From positions 1 to 46,521 of the forward strand of contig JAAETN010000702.1 of NCBI GenBank assembly GCA_024228355.1: a stretch of 46,521 bases of DNA. The letters are read 5' to 3'. The notes below the pieces were generated by a model. It ran no database searches, had not been told where the DNA came from, and worked only from the letters and a program-made list of their open reading frames with translations. Position 1 is the first letter of the stretch. Each line of letters opens with the position of its first letter. The stretch is from Maribacter sp. Lineage in GTDB: Bacteria > Bacteroidota > Bacteroidia > Flavobacteriales > Flavobacteriaceae. The translations under genes were made by a program, and so were the position numbers. Shown one piece after another: positions 1 through 8,155 of the stretch.

Positions 1-1
1 C

Positions 2-517
2 CCAGACGGAAACCAAGGACCTGACGGTAACCAAGGCCCTGACGGAAACCAAGGACCCGATGGGAACCAAGGACCCGAAGGGAACCAAGGAATAGATGGC
101 AACCAAGGCCCTGACGGGAACCAGGGACCTGATGGGAACCAAGGAATTGATGGCATCCAAGGTCCCGATGGAAACCAAGGCCCGATAGGTCCAGATGGGA
201 ATCAAGGAATAGATGGCAACCAAGGACCTGACGGAAATCAAGGACCTGATGGGAACCAAGGACCTGACGGAAATCAAGGACCCGATGGGAATCAAGGCCC
301 AATAGGCCCAGACGGAAATCAAGGACCTGATGGGAACCAAGGACCAGATGGGAACCAAGGCCCGGATGGGAACCAAGGTCCTGACGGGAACCAAGGTGCT
401 GACGGAAATCAAGGACCTGACGGAAATCAAGGACCCGATGGGAACCAGGGACCGGATGGAAACCAAGGACCTGATGGTGACAAAGGTCCTGTCGGTGACA
501 AAGGTGATGCTGGAGAT
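2..517 (+). repeat. 18-bp tandem coding repeats (GNQGPD units)
   Basis: A run of degenerate 18-bp units encodes Gly-Asn-Gln-Gly-Pro-Asp. Third codon positions vary (GGA/GGG/GGT/GGC, AAC/AAT, GAC/GAT), so the DNA copies have diverged while the peptide is kept. Two 9-nt phase insertions (GPIGPDG at about 207 and 297) keep the Gly-every-third-residue rule. Selection at the protein level is the natural reading. The array probably continues left of the window. Confidence 0.9.
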
Positions 518-892
518 GTTGTTGGTTCTGAAGCAAACAACAGTATTACAGTGGCGGCAAATGGTGGTGCTTTTTATGAAAGTCCAATAAAAGCATTTGG
601 GAAAATCGCTTCCAATGGCAATGTAACAAGAGCTACAACTGGTGTAACCTCAACTAGAATAAGTACTGGGCGTTACCGTGTTACGCTTCCAGCTGGAGTA
701 GTTTCTGATGCCAACTATATCATACAGCTAACACAACCGGGAAGAGGCGGATCCGGAAATGATGACCCAGGGATTTCATACAACAATCAAACTAGCAGCA
801 GCTTTGAAGTAATCATTGGAGATAATGACAATGGTGGCACAAACAGATCAAGATATAACTCAGAATTCATGTTTATCATTTTAGACCTTTAG
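2..892 (+). CDS. Collagen-like Gly-X-Y repeat protein, 3' part (5' end outside window)
   Basis: The frame is open from the left edge to TAG at 890-892 (296 codons visible), so the start lies outside the window. Roughly the first 170 codons are an uninterrupted Gly-X-Y series dominated by the six-residue unit GNQGPD (18-bp period). Variants include [12 protein letters not shown] and GPIGPDG, and the series ends in [15 protein letters not shown]-terminal globular domain of about 115 residues follows ([14 protein letters not shown] onward, with [11 protein letters not shown] and [11 protein letters not shown]). Domains of this kind often end flavobacterial collagen-like proteins, where they may nucleate a trimer; that role is inferred. 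No T9SS sorting domain is visible at the C terminus. The next gene starts 3 nt later, so the two are probably co-transcribed. A surface or extracellular fibre is the likely role; the export route cannot be judged without the N terminus. Confidence 0.8.
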   Translation, partial: PDGNQGPDGNQGPDGNQGPDGNQGPEGNQGIDGNQGPDGNQGPDGNQGIDGIQGPDGNQGPIGPDGNQGIDGNQGPDGNQGPDGNQGPDGNQGPDGNQGPIGPDGNQGPDGNQGPDGNQGPDGNQGPDGNQGADGNQGPDGNQGPDGNQGPDGNQGPDGDKGPVGDKGDAGDVVGSEANNSITVAANGGAFYESPIKAFGKIASNGNVTRATTGVTSTRISTGRYRVTLPAGVVSDANYIIQLTQPGRGGSGNDDPGISYNNQTSSSFEVIIGDNDNGGTNRSRYNSEFMFIILDL

Positions 893-895
893 AAC

Positions 896-2056
896 ATGAA
901 ACTTATTAAGTTCACATTTTTATTCTTTATACAAATTCTGGTAGCCCAAGAAGCTGTCCATAATTTTGGGACTATTCAAATACATAATTCCGCTATGGTC
1001 GGATTCCATTTGGATTTGATAAATAATGGAACTTTTGATGAAAACATGGGATTGGTCGGTTTCTACGGTGAAAATACCTCCATTAAGGTTTCAGGAGCTT
1101 TCAGTCCAATATTTTATGATACCGAAATTTTAGTGGACAAAGGTCTATTTCTTGATACATCCATTGGGGTTTTAAATAATGGCAATCTAATTTCAGGAGA
1201 TGTAATTACCCCGCGAAATCATACTGCCGTTTTTCCCAATTTTATAGAGGATGCCTTTTATGTTGGTGAAAATGATGTATCCATGGTAGATGGTTATGCC
1301 GCTATGACCAATAAGAATGCCTTCACATTCCCGGTTGGTGATGATGAAAGATTAAGAACTTTGAGTATTAATTCAATCAGGATCAACTCTTTTGTTAAAT
1401 GCGCCTATTTCTATGAAAACCCAAATACAACATCGATCAATGGTAAGAACTACCAAATAAATAAAAAAGCTTCGAAATTTCTTTCGGTGAGTTCAAAGGA
1501 GTTTTGGCACTTAGAAGGCGATATACCATCCCATATTACCCTTACTTGGGATGAATATAGCAATGTTGGTACTTTTGCGGAATATGTTAGTGATATTAAG
1601 GTGGTTGGATGGCACAGGGAACAGGGAACTTGGGTAAATCTTGGAAATACAAATGTCGAAGGAGGTATGGCTTATGGAGAAGTTACTTCAGACTTATTCA
1701 TACCCAATGACTATGAAATTATTACCCTTGGAGGGAATGACGATAAATTGGAAGACTTTAGTACAATTGAATTGGATAATTACTTCTTAACGCCGAACGG
1801 AGATGGTCAAAATGACCTTTTGGTTCTCGAAGGCATTGAAAAATCCCCAAGCAACTCCATTCAGATTTTCAATCGATATGGGGTAATGGTCTATTCCAAG
1901 GAAAACTATCAAAATGAATTCAAAGGAGTATCAAATAGAAATTCAGTAATCGACAAAGGTTCTGGTTTGGATTCAGGGATTTACTTCTATATTATTACGC
2001 TAAATGACCTAAGGCAAAAACATCAGGGATATCTTTATATTATTTCCAAACAATAA
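896..2056 (+). CDS. T9SS-secreted surface protein with CHU_C gliding-type C-terminal domain
   Basis: This 386-residue protein has an N-terminal signal peptide (MKLIKFTFLFFIQILVAQ). The middle is not assigned to a family; it is rich in Asn, Gly and aromatics, as in beta-rich secreted proteins. The last 90 or so residues match the gliding motility-associated C-terminal domain (CHU_C, type B T9SS sorting signal): FLTPNGDGQNDLL, then IQIFNRYGVMVYSKENY, then DSGIYFYIITL and a closing GYLYII. The family is established as a signal for outer-membrane translocation by the type IX system. It sits 3 nt downstream of the collagen-like gene, so the pair may form one surface structure (inference). The ATG at 896 is the only start that keeps the signal peptide. 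Confidence 0.85.
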   Translation: MKLIKFTFLFFIQILVAQEAVHNFGTIQIHNSAMVGFHLDLINNGTFDENMGLVGFYGENTSIKVSGAFSPIFYDTEILVDKGLFLDTSIGVLNNGNLISGDVITPRNHTAVFPNFIEDAFYVGENDVSMVDGYAAMTNKNAFTFPVGDDERLRTLSINSIRINSFVKCAYFYENPNTTSINGKNYQINKKASKFLSVSSKEFWHLEGDIPSHITLTWDEYSNVGTFAEYVSDIKVVGWHREQGTWVNLGNTNVEGGMAYGEVTSDLFIPNDYEIITLGGNDDKLEDFSTIELDNYFLTPNGDGQNDLLVLEGIEKSPSNSIQIFNRYGVMVYSKENYQNEFKGVSNRNSVIDKGSGLDSGIYFYIITLNDLRQKHQGYLYIISKQ

Positions 2057-2380
2057 AGATTCAAATTCAATTATTTCTTAAATATAGACCTTGTCTCCCA
2101 AACTTCTCTGCAGGGCCATATAATCATTTGTATCCAAAATTAGTATCCAGACAATATTTAGTTTAGTTGTCTCTGTAAGATTGAGGCTCAAAAATTGAAA
2201 AAATACTTCTTACCTTTGGTTGGAAGCATAATTCTCAATACTCTATAATACTATTCTCTATTTCTTTCAGTAATCAATAATTACCTAGATAATAAAATTG
2301 GAATTAATTGAAAATGGCAGAGTTGTTGCGATAATCCATTTTGAACAAGATGGAATAACCCAGAAAAAATCATAATAAAA
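2057..2380. other. Intergenic region, 324 nt, no gene seen
   Basis: AT-rich spacer between two plus-strand genes. No reading frame with a credible product was found. The only recognisable element is a -7 promoter box (2211-2218), which would give the following gene a leader of about 160 nt. No clear terminator hairpin follows the upstream gene. Confidence 0.5.
2211..2218 (+). promoter_or_regulatory. Bacteroidota -7 box TACCTTTG
   Basis: Matches the TAnnTTTG consensus read by the Bacteroidota primary sigma factor. No TTG lies at the usual 17-23 bp upstream spacing, so this is a partial match. It precedes the M15 peptidase gene by about 160 nt. Confidence 0.4.
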
Positions 2381-3115
2381 ATGAAGCGAAGGTCATTTAT
2401 TAAAAAAAGCAGTATATCTGGTTTGGCATTGACTATGATGCCAAATTTACCGTTTTCCAAAGAAATTGAATACTCGGTATTGGAACTTATGGGCAAGGAG
2501 GAAATTGAGCTTTATGGAGAAGGGATCAATCTCCGAAAAGAAGCACATGATGCTTTTTTAGAAATGAAAAAAGCTGCCTATAGCGATGGCATAGATATAA
2601 AAATCGTTTCTAGTTATCGCAATTTTGATAGACAGGAATCTATATGGGAAAGAAAATACATGCGATTTACTGAAGATGATGGTATGGAACCAATACAGGC
2701 CATTGATAAGATCATTGAGTATTCTACTATACCGGGTACAAGCAGGCATCACTGGGGAACCGATATTGACATTATTGATGGATATCGCAAGACTAAAGGG
2801 GACGTACTCGTTCCTGAAAAATTCGGAACTGGTGGTCCTTTTGAGGATTTTAAAAAGTGGATGGATGTAAATTCAAACAAATTCGATTTCTATTTGGTGT
2901 ATACCAATGATCCGAAACGAAGAGGTTTTAAATACGAACCATGGCACTATAGTTATGCGCCAATTTCGATTCCAATGCTTACTGCCTATAGAAGATTGAA
3001 TATAGTGCAGTTATTAAGAGAAGAGGAATTCTACGGTAGTCAACATTTTACAGCAGGTTTCATAAAGAATTATGTGCGAAATAATATTTTGGATATAAAT
3101 ACCGAGCTTCTATAA
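2381..3115 (+). CDS. M15 family D-alanyl-D-alanine carboxypeptidase (VanY-like), Tat-type signal
   Basis: A 244-residue zinc peptidase of the VanY/M15B type, expected to trim D-Ala from peptidoglycan stem peptides in the periplasm. The zinc-binding signature SRHHWGTDID spans residues 121-130 (His123 and Asp130 as ligands), and EPWHY places His189 as the third ligand. SSYRNFDRQ near residue 77 is the usual substrate-pocket strand. The N terminus MKRRSFIKKSSISGLAL resembles the RR-x-F-I Tat signal common in Bacteroidota. The gene stands alone, with 40 nt to the M48 protease downstream. Family assignment is secure; the exact peptide substrate is inferred. Confidence 0.85.
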   Translation: MKRRSFIKKSSISGLALTMMPNLPFSKEIEYSVLELMGKEEIELYGEGINLRKEAHDAFLEMKKAAYSDGIDIKIVSSYRNFDRQESIWERKYMRFTEDDGMEPIQAIDKIIEYSTIPGTSRHHWGTDIDIIDGYRKTKGDVLVPEKFGTGGPFEDFKKWMDVNSNKFDFYLVYTNDPKRRGFKYEPWHYSYAPISIPMLTAYRRLNIVQLLREEEFYGSQHFTAGFIKNYVRNNILDINTELL

Positions 3116-3155
3116 GTCTTTTTGTAAATTGTCGTAACACTGAACACTAGTAGCC

Positions 3156-3917
3156 ATGAGAAGAGGAAGTTGGAAAATCAGAATATTTATTGGCATTGCC
3201 ATTGTGGCTTTTGCTTTTATTCAGCGATGCAATAACAAAGAAGAAAATCCCTATACAGGAAGGGTTCAGAACATTAATATGACTTCTGAACAAGAGATTG
3301 CCATTGGTCTACAAAGTGCTCCTGAAATGGCCCAACAACATGGAGGTCTTTACCCTGATGAACGACTACAATCATTGGTGGACTTTATCGGCAAAAAACT
3401 GGTAGATAATAGCATAGCCCGGGAAACGCCATATAAATACGATTTTCATTTATTAGCCGATGACCGTACAATAAATGCCTTTGCATTACCGGGAGGGCAA
3501 ATTTTTATTACTTATGCACTTTTCTCTAAACTTAATGAAGCCCAATTAGCTGGTGTTCTTGGACATGAGATTGGTCATGTAATTGGAAGGCATTCCGCTG
3601 AACGTATCGCCGACAGTAATTTCTGGCAAACAGTTACTATGGGCGCCACCGTTGGTGCGGATGCTGGCGGAATCGTTAGCAGCATTGGCCAAAATACGCT
3701 GCTAAAGAATGGTCGTGGAGATGAGCTTGAAAGTGATGAACTAGGTGTTTGGTTTATGATAAATTCGGGTTACGAACCTATGGAAATGATAGAAGTGATG
3801 AAGATTCTAAAAGCAGCCGCGGGACCAAATCGTGTTCCTGAGTTTCAGAGTTCACACCCAGATCCAGAGAACAGAATAGAGAAAATCAAGGAAGCCATAG
3901 TAAAATACAGTGAATAG
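3156..3917 (+). CDS. M48 family metalloprotease, membrane-anchored or lipoprotein
   Basis: A 253-residue peptidase with the M48 zinc motif HEIGH (His137, Glu138, His141) inside LGHEIGHVIGRHSAERIA, and the downstream glutamate in ELESDELG (Glu190). The order fits the short exported M48 proteins (BepA/LoiP-like) that act in periplasmic protein quality control. The N terminus has a hydrophobic stretch (residues 11-23) ending in QRCNNKEEN; the Cys at 25 could be a lipidation site, but the preceding residues are not a good lipobox, so a simple anchor is also possible. HPDPENRIEKI near the C terminus is typical of the family. Role in this cell is inferred from family. Confidence 0.85.
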   Translation: MRRGSWKIRIFIGIAIVAFAFIQRCNNKEENPYTGRVQNINMTSEQEIAIGLQSAPEMAQQHGGLYPDERLQSLVDFIGKKLVDNSIARETPYKYDFHLLADDRTINAFALPGGQIFITYALFSKLNEAQLAGVLGHEIGHVIGRHSAERIADSNFWQTVTMGATVGADAGGIVSSIGQNTLLKNGRGDELESDELGVWFMINSGYEPMEMIEVMKILKAAAGPNRVPEFQSSHPDPENRIEKIKEAIVKYSE

Positions 3918-4049
3918 CAAAAATCACATTTAATACAAAACTTATTGTTTTAAGTTTTAATTTACTATATTTGATGTTCCACTAAATCTTTTAATCGCCT
4001 CAAATTTAACCCTTATAGCTTTGATTTATAGTCATTTAAACAAAACTAT

Positions 4050-4217
4050 ATGGGAACACTTTTACATTTTAAGGACATTTACACCGAAGCATTCGAGGAT
4101 TGCAAACCAAGTTTTGTAGTATTACTCTTAAAAGCGTATTCTATTTTCTGCGTTTTAATGTTCTCTATGGCGGTTTATGCATTTTTGTATAGAGCGTTTA
4201 CGGGCTTCGAGTTTTAG
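4050..4217 (+). CDS. Small single-pass membrane protein, 55 aa (DUF6747-like)
   Basis: ATG at 4050 and TAG at 4215-4217 frame a 55-residue peptide. It begins MGTLLHFKDIYTEAFEDCK, continues with a hydrophobic segment (about residues 23-47, LLLKAYSIFCVLMFSMAVYA) and ends YRAFTGFEF. The composition and the aromatic/RAFTGF tail resemble a very short flavobacterial family I associate with DUF6747; this is from memory and unverified. It is followed by a strong bidirectional terminator, which supports a real transcript ending here. Function unknown. Confidence 0.6.
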   Translation: MGTLLHFKDIYTEAFEDCKPSFVVLLLKAYSIFCVLMFSMAVYAFLYRAFTGFEF

Positions 4218-4272
4218 ATCTCACCTATTCACTCTTTTACTTGAACACTATTTGAAGTGAATATTGTAAATT

Positions 4273-4309
4273 AAAAAACCCATTGCAGAAACTGCAATGG
4301 GTTTTTTTT
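4273..4309. terminator. Bidirectional rho-independent terminator
   Basis: Inverted repeat CCCATTGCAG-AAA-CTGCAATGGG flanked by an A run on the left and eight T on the right. It can stop the 55-aa gene on the plus strand and the ankyrin gene on the minus strand. Confidence 0.9.
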
Positions 4310-4322
4310 CGAAGAATTCTTT

Positions 4323-4718
4323 TTAACTACCTAATTTGGCATTAATGACTATTAGGGCATCTTTAGCATTGGCAGCTTCCGCATACTTGGCAATTGAGTA
4401 TCCGCTATCACTTCTTATCCTAATATCAGCACCATTATCGATTAATAATTTCAAAATCTCCGCCTTGTTATAACGTGCTGCAAAAATTGCAGGAGTCATT
4501 CCCAATGACTTCTGATTTACATCCTCTCCAAGAGCGATCATTTTTTTTATAATGGCAATATCCCCTTGAATAATGGCCTTACAAAAAGAATTAACAGTAC
4601 CTTTTTCATACAAAGCGGTAAGTTCCGCTACATTGTGTCTCACTGGTAGAACTTTGGCTGAAACCACAGAAACCGTCAGCATCATAGCAGCGGCCACAAT
4701 TAACATTGTTTTTTTCAT
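4323..4718 (-). CDS. Exported ankyrin-repeat protein
   Basis: The start is set at the ATG at 4718 (131 residues) because it opens a clear signal peptide, MKKTMLIVAAAMMLTVSVVSA; the frame continues upstream but without secretion features. The mature part carries about two ankyrin repeats: a degenerate one around NSFCKAIIQGDIAIIKKMIA and a good one, MTPAIFAARYNKAEILKLLI followed by DNGADIRIRSD. Ankyrin repeats bind protein partners, so this is likely a small periplasmic interaction module; the partner is unknown. The gene ends at the shared terminator and faces gpmI divergently. Confidence 0.75.
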   Translation of the reverse strand: MKKTMLIVAAAMMLTVSVVSAKVLPVRHNVAELTALYEKGTVNSFCKAIIQGDIAIIKKMIALGEDVNQKSLGMTPAIFAARYNKAEILKLLIDNGADIRIRSDSGYSIAKYAEAANAKDALIVINAKLGS

Positions 4719-4782
4719 GATGAATGATTTTACGACTGAACTAGGCCCAGTCTTGATTGATGAATAACTTTTGATTATACTA

Positions 4783-4801
4783 ATATAGACTATGTCTATA
4801 T
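4783..4801. promoter_or_regulatory. Inverted repeat ATATAGAC-TAT-GTCTATAT (operator candidate)
   Basis: A perfect 8-bp inverted repeat with a 3-nt spacer in the region between the divergent ankyrin and gpmI genes, 65 nt upstream of the ankyrin ATG. There is no T run, so it is not a terminator. Size and symmetry fit a dimeric regulator site; the regulator is unknown. Confidence 0.4.
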
Positions 4802-4932
4802 GAAATTGTTTCAGCATTAACTGTTAAATAACTAAACTTTAACATCTCCACTTTTTTTATAGTGTTCACACCACCACTTTTTAATGTTAAAAAAAGCACT
4901 ATCATTAAATAGTAATACTAATCTATACGCAG

Positions 4933-4940
4933 TATTTTTG
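4933..4940 (+). promoter_or_regulatory. -7 box TATTTTTG of gpmI
   Basis: Full match to TAnnTTTG, ending 20 nt before the gpmI ATG, implying a leader of about 14 nt. No well-spaced TTG is seen upstream. Confidence 0.6.
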
Positions 4941-4960
4941 CAGTACGAAATTACAATACC

Positions 4961-6478
4961 ATGAACAAGAAAATAATACTAATGATTTTAGATGGTTGGG
5001 GTAAATCACCCGACCCAAAAGTTTCAGCAATAGACAATGCAAAAACTCCTTTTGTAGATTCCCTATATAATAAATACCCTAATGCTAATCTGCTTACCGA
5101 TGGAATGAATGTAGGGCTACCGGAAGGACAAATGGGTAACAGTGAAGTAGGTCATATGAACCTTGGGGCTGGTAGAATAGTTTATCAGGATTTGGCAAAA
5201 ATAAATCTAGCTGTACAGGAAAATAAACTCAAAGGTGAGAAAGTTTTAAAGCAGGCTTTTGAATATGCCAAAAAGAATAATAAGGATGTTCATTTCTTGG
5301 GATTAGTCAGTAATGGAGGCGTTCACAGCCATACTTCGCACCTCAAAGGTTTGATTAATGCCGGAAAGGATTTTGGCCTGACCAATATGTACATTCATGC
5401 CTTTACAGATGGAAGGGATGTTGACCCTAAAAGTGGAAAAGGCTTTCTTGAAGATTTAACGCAATTTTGTTCAGACAAAGACGCAAAGCTAGCTACGGTT
5501 GTTGGTAGATACTATGCCATGGATAGGGATAAACGTTGGGAACGCGTAAAAAAAGCCTATGATGTTATGGTAAATAATGTAGGGAAGAAATCAAATGATA
5601 TTTCTTCTACGATGCAAAATAGTTATGATGATAACACGACTGATGAATTCATAGAACCAATTGTCCTGACAGATTCAAATGGAGCTCCCTTGGCCAAAAT
5701 TAAGAAGGATGATGTTGTTATATTTTTCAATTTTAGAACAGATAGAGGAAGGGAATTAACCCATGTTCTAAGTCAAGAAAACATGCATGAATTGAATATG
5801 CATAAATTGAATTTGTACTATGTTACAATGACCAATTATGACGATTCATTCAAAAAGGTACATGTAGTATATGATAAAGAGAATATAAAGGAAACCTTGG
5901 GTGAAATCCTTGCGAAAAATAGAATGAAGCAGATTCGTATTGCAGAAACCGAAAAATACCCACATGTTACTTTCTTTTTTAATGGTGGCAGGGAAATACC
6001 TTTTAAAGGGGAGCAGCGAATATTGTGTCCTTCACCCAAAGTGGCAACCTATGATCTTAAACCAGAGATGAGCGCCTACGAAATAAGGGATGCCATCATT
6101 CCAGAATTGAAAAAAGGAGAAACTGATTTTGTTTGCTTGAATTTTGCAAATCCAGATATGGTTGGGCACACAGGTGATATGAATGCCGCAATCAAAGCCT
6201 GTGAAACTGTCGATAGTTGCGCTCAATCTGTTATAAAGGCTGGTTTGGAAAATGGCTATTCTACGATTCTCATTGCCGACCATGGCAATTGTGATACCAT
6301 GATAAATCCAGACGGCACACCAAATACAGCGCATACAACCAATCCGGTTCCTCTTATTCTTATTGACAATGATGTGAAAGAAATCAAAGATGGGGTCTTA
6401 GGTGATATTGCACCTACAATTCTCAAACTAATGGGAGTTGATCAACCCGAATTAATGACCCAGAAGCCTTTAGTATAA
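4961..6478 (+). CDS. gpmI: 2,3-bisphosphoglycerate-independent phosphoglycerate mutase
   Basis: Interconverts 3- and 2-phosphoglycerate in cytoplasmic glycolysis/gluconeogenesis, using two Mn2+ ions and a phosphoserine intermediate. At 505 residues it has the normal family length. Visible signatures are LMILDGWG (first metal aspartate), GNSEVGHMNLGAGR with the nucleophile Ser61, FTDGRDVDP, FNFRTDRGRELT, and the alkaline-phosphatase-like metal site ADHGNCD near residue 440. The gene has its own promoter and 31 nt separate it from map. No anomalies. Confidence 0.97.
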   Translation: MNKKIILMILDGWGKSPDPKVSAIDNAKTPFVDSLYNKYPNANLLTDGMNVGLPEGQMGNSEVGHMNLGAGRIVYQDLAKINLAVQENKLKGEKVLKQAFEYAKKNNKDVHFLGLVSNGGVHSHTSHLKGLINAGKDFGLTNMYIHAFTDGRDVDPKSGKGFLEDLTQFCSDKDAKLATVVGRYYAMDRDKRWERVKKAYDVMVNNVGKKSNDISSTMQNSYDDNTTDEFIEPIVLTDSNGAPLAKIKKDDVVIFFNFRTDRGRELTHVLSQENMHELNMHKLNLYYVTMTNYDDSFKKVHVVYDKENIKETLGEILAKNRMKQIRIAETEKYPHVTFFFNGGREIPFKGEQRILCPSPKVATYDLKPEMSAYEIRDAIIPELKKGETDFVCLNFANPDMVGHTGDMNAAIKACETVDSCAQSVIKAGLENGYSTILIADHGNCDTMINPDGTPNTAHTTNPVPLILIDNDVKEIKDGVLGDIAPTILKLMGVDQPELMTQKPLV

Positions 6479-6495
6479 AAACTATCAAGATTTTT

Positions 6496-6503
6496 TATCT
6501 TTG
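6496..6503 (+). promoter_or_regulatory. -7 box TATCTTTG of map
   Basis: Perfect TAnnTTTG ending only 6 nt before the map ATG (6510). Transcription starting at the usual distance would give a leader of a few bases or none. Confidence 0.65.
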
Positions 6504-6509
6504 CACGCT

Positions 6510-7328
6510 ATGATAAAAATTAAAACTCCTGAAGAGATAGAATTAATGCGCGAAAGTGCCTTGGTAGTTTCCAAAACTTTGGGGATGCTGGCCGCTGAAA
6601 TCAAACCAGGGGTAAATGCCTTGTTTTTAGATAAATTGGCAGAAGAGTTTATTCGGGAAGAAGGTGCAGAGCCTGGTTTTTTGGGTATGTATGACTTTCC
6701 CAATACGCTCAACATGAGTCCTAATGCCCAGGTGGTGCATGGAATTCCTACCAGTGAACCATTAATAGAAGGAGATATTATCTCAGTTGACTGCGGAGCC
6801 TTAAAAAATGGTTTTTATGGCGACCATGCCTATACTTTCGAAGTTGGTGAAGTAGTGCCTGAAACTAGAAAACTGTTGAAGGTCACTAAAGAGTCCCTTT
6901 ATTTGGGAATAAGAGAATTCAGGGTAGGTAAACGTGTTGGCGATGTTGCCTATGCCATTCAAAATTATTGCGAAAGCCATGGTTATGGAATCGTTCGCGA
7001 ATTGGTTGGCCATGGTCTAGGCACCAAATTACATGAAAGCCCAGAAATGCCAAACTATGGAAGACGTGGTAGGGGCAAAAAATTTATGGAAGGTCTTGTA
7101 GTAGCCATTGAACCTATGATCAATATGGGTACTAAGAATATTAAGCAGCTAAAAGACGGCTGGACAATTATTACCGCCGATGGGCAACCAAGTGCCCATT
7201 TTGAACATAACGTTGCCATTGTGAACGGTAAACCAGAACTGTTATCCACTTTTCAATATATTTATGAGGCATTAGGAATTGAAAGTGATGAAGAGGATGA
7301 ATTTCGACAAATGAAAATTCAGCTATAG
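6510..7328 (+). CDS. map: Type I methionine aminopeptidase
   Basis: Removes the initiator methionine from nascent proteins in the cytoplasm. The ATG at 6510 (MIKIKTPEEIELMRES, 272 residues) is chosen over an in-frame TTG nine bases upstream, because that TTG is part of the promoter -7 box. The dinuclear metal ligands are seen in order: DCGALKNGFYGDHAYTF (two Asp), VGHGLGTKLHESPEMPNYG (His), VAIEPMI (Glu) and HFEHNVAIV (Glu). It follows gpmI but has its own -7 element. Length and motifs are complete. Confidence 0.96.
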   Translation: MIKIKTPEEIELMRESALVVSKTLGMLAAEIKPGVNALFLDKLAEEFIREEGAEPGFLGMYDFPNTLNMSPNAQVVHGIPTSEPLIEGDIISVDCGALKNGFYGDHAYTFEVGEVVPETRKLLKVTKESLYLGIREFRVGKRVGDVAYAIQNYCESHGYGIVRELVGHGLGTKLHESPEMPNYGRRGRGKKFMEGLVVAIEPMINMGTKNIKQLKDGWTIITADGQPSAHFEHNVAIVNGKPELLSTFQYIYEALGIESDEEDEFRQMKIQL

Positions 7329-7350
7329 CAGTGAATCACAGATTCTTGCT

Positions 7351-7370
7351 CCTACCTACCGGCAGGCAGG
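7351..7370. repeat. Short GC-rich palindromic element
   Basis: Twenty bases, CCTACCTACC followed directly by GGCAGGCAGG, pairing in 8 of 10 positions about the centre 7360/7361. It is markedly GC-rich against an AT-rich background and lies between map and the methyltransferase gene. Read in the frame of the following gene it encodes LPTGRQV, a peptide of the kind produced when dispersed flavobacterial palindromes are translated. Confidence 0.6.
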
Positions 7371-7387
7371 TTCTCAGGAATAACAAA

Positions 7388-8155
7388 ATGAAAAAGCTCT
7401 TTAAATACTTCCTGAATTTAATACCAAGACCCTTTCTTATAAAATTAAGTTATTGGATAAGGCCAATAATGGCCCTTTGGTTCAAAGGAAGTAAATATAC
7501 CGATCCGATTGATGGTAGACAGTTCAGGACTTTTTTACCTTATGGTTATGAAAGTCCAAGGGATAACGTTCTCTCACCTTCTACCCTATCCTTAGAACGC
7601 CATAGGCTATTGTGGTTATTTCTGAAAAGCCACACTAACTTTTTCTCTGCAAACCTAAAAGTATTGCATTTTGCCCCGGAACAAGCCTTCTATAAAAGAT
7701 TTAGAAACTTAGATAATCTAGATTATACGACAACTGACTTAAATTCGCCTTTAGCAGATATTGAAGCTGATATATGCAACTTGCCTTTCGAGGATAACAC
7801 CTATGATGTAATACTTTGTAATCATGTATTGGAACATATTCCCAATGACAAAAAGGCCATGCTAGAACTTTATCGCATTCTAAAAATTGGAGGATGGGGC
7901 ATATTTCAAATTCCCCAGGATCTAACCAGGGAGCATACATTTGAAGATGATTCAATCACGGATCAGAAAGAACGGGCTAAAATATTTGGTCAATATGACC
8001 ATGTCCGTATTTATGGCAGGGATTATTTTGAGAAGCTTAGAAATGTAGGATTTGAGGTAGAGGAGGTGAATTTTGCAACAAATCTATCTCAAGAAGAAAT
8101 TGACAAATACAGATTAGCAAAAAGAGAAATCATTCCATTCGTAAAAAAACATTAG
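7388..8155 (+). CDS. SAM-dependent class I methyltransferase (Methyltransf_11-like)
   Basis: The start is placed at ATG 7388 (MKKLFKYFLNLIPRPF, 255 residues); the frame extends to 7331 but that part translates the palindromic repeat and is unlikely to be protein. The core has VLHFAPEQAFYKRF as a degenerate SAM-binding strand (no classical GxGxG), then the acidic loop YTTTDLN and ADICNLPFEDNTYDVILCNHVLEHI, typical of Methyltransf_11. Substrate is unknown. The TAG at 8153-8155 overlaps the stop codon of apbE on the other strand (shared TTAG), so the two transcripts converge with no room for a terminator between them. Confidence 0.8.
   Translation: MKKLFKYFLNLIPRPFLIKLSYWIRPIMALWFKGSKYTDPIDGRQFRTFLPYGYESPRDNVLSPSTLSLERHRLLWLFLKSHTNFFSANLKVLHFAPEQAFYKRFRNLDNLDYTTTDLNSPLADIEADICNLPFEDNTYDVILCNHVLEHIPNDKKAMLELYRILKIGGWGIFQIPQDLTREHTFEDDSITDQKERAKIFGQYDHVRIYGRDYFEKLRNVGFEVEEVNFATNLSQEEIDKYRLAKREIIPFVKKH

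Noticed and set aside
1-517. Regularly spaced 18-bp repeats resembling a CRISPR or satellite array
   Set aside because: The repeats are contiguous with no spacers, keep a coding frame and vary at third codon positions, so they are coding repeats.
330-590. Open frame of 86 codons with MGTKDQ-type repeats
   Set aside because: It is a shifted reading of the collagen-like repeat. The true frame (position 2) continues into the globular C-terminal domain.
7331-7387. N-terminal extension of the methyltransferase (MNHRFLLLPTGRQV)
   Set aside because: It translates the palindromic repeat; ATG 7388 opens the conserved part.
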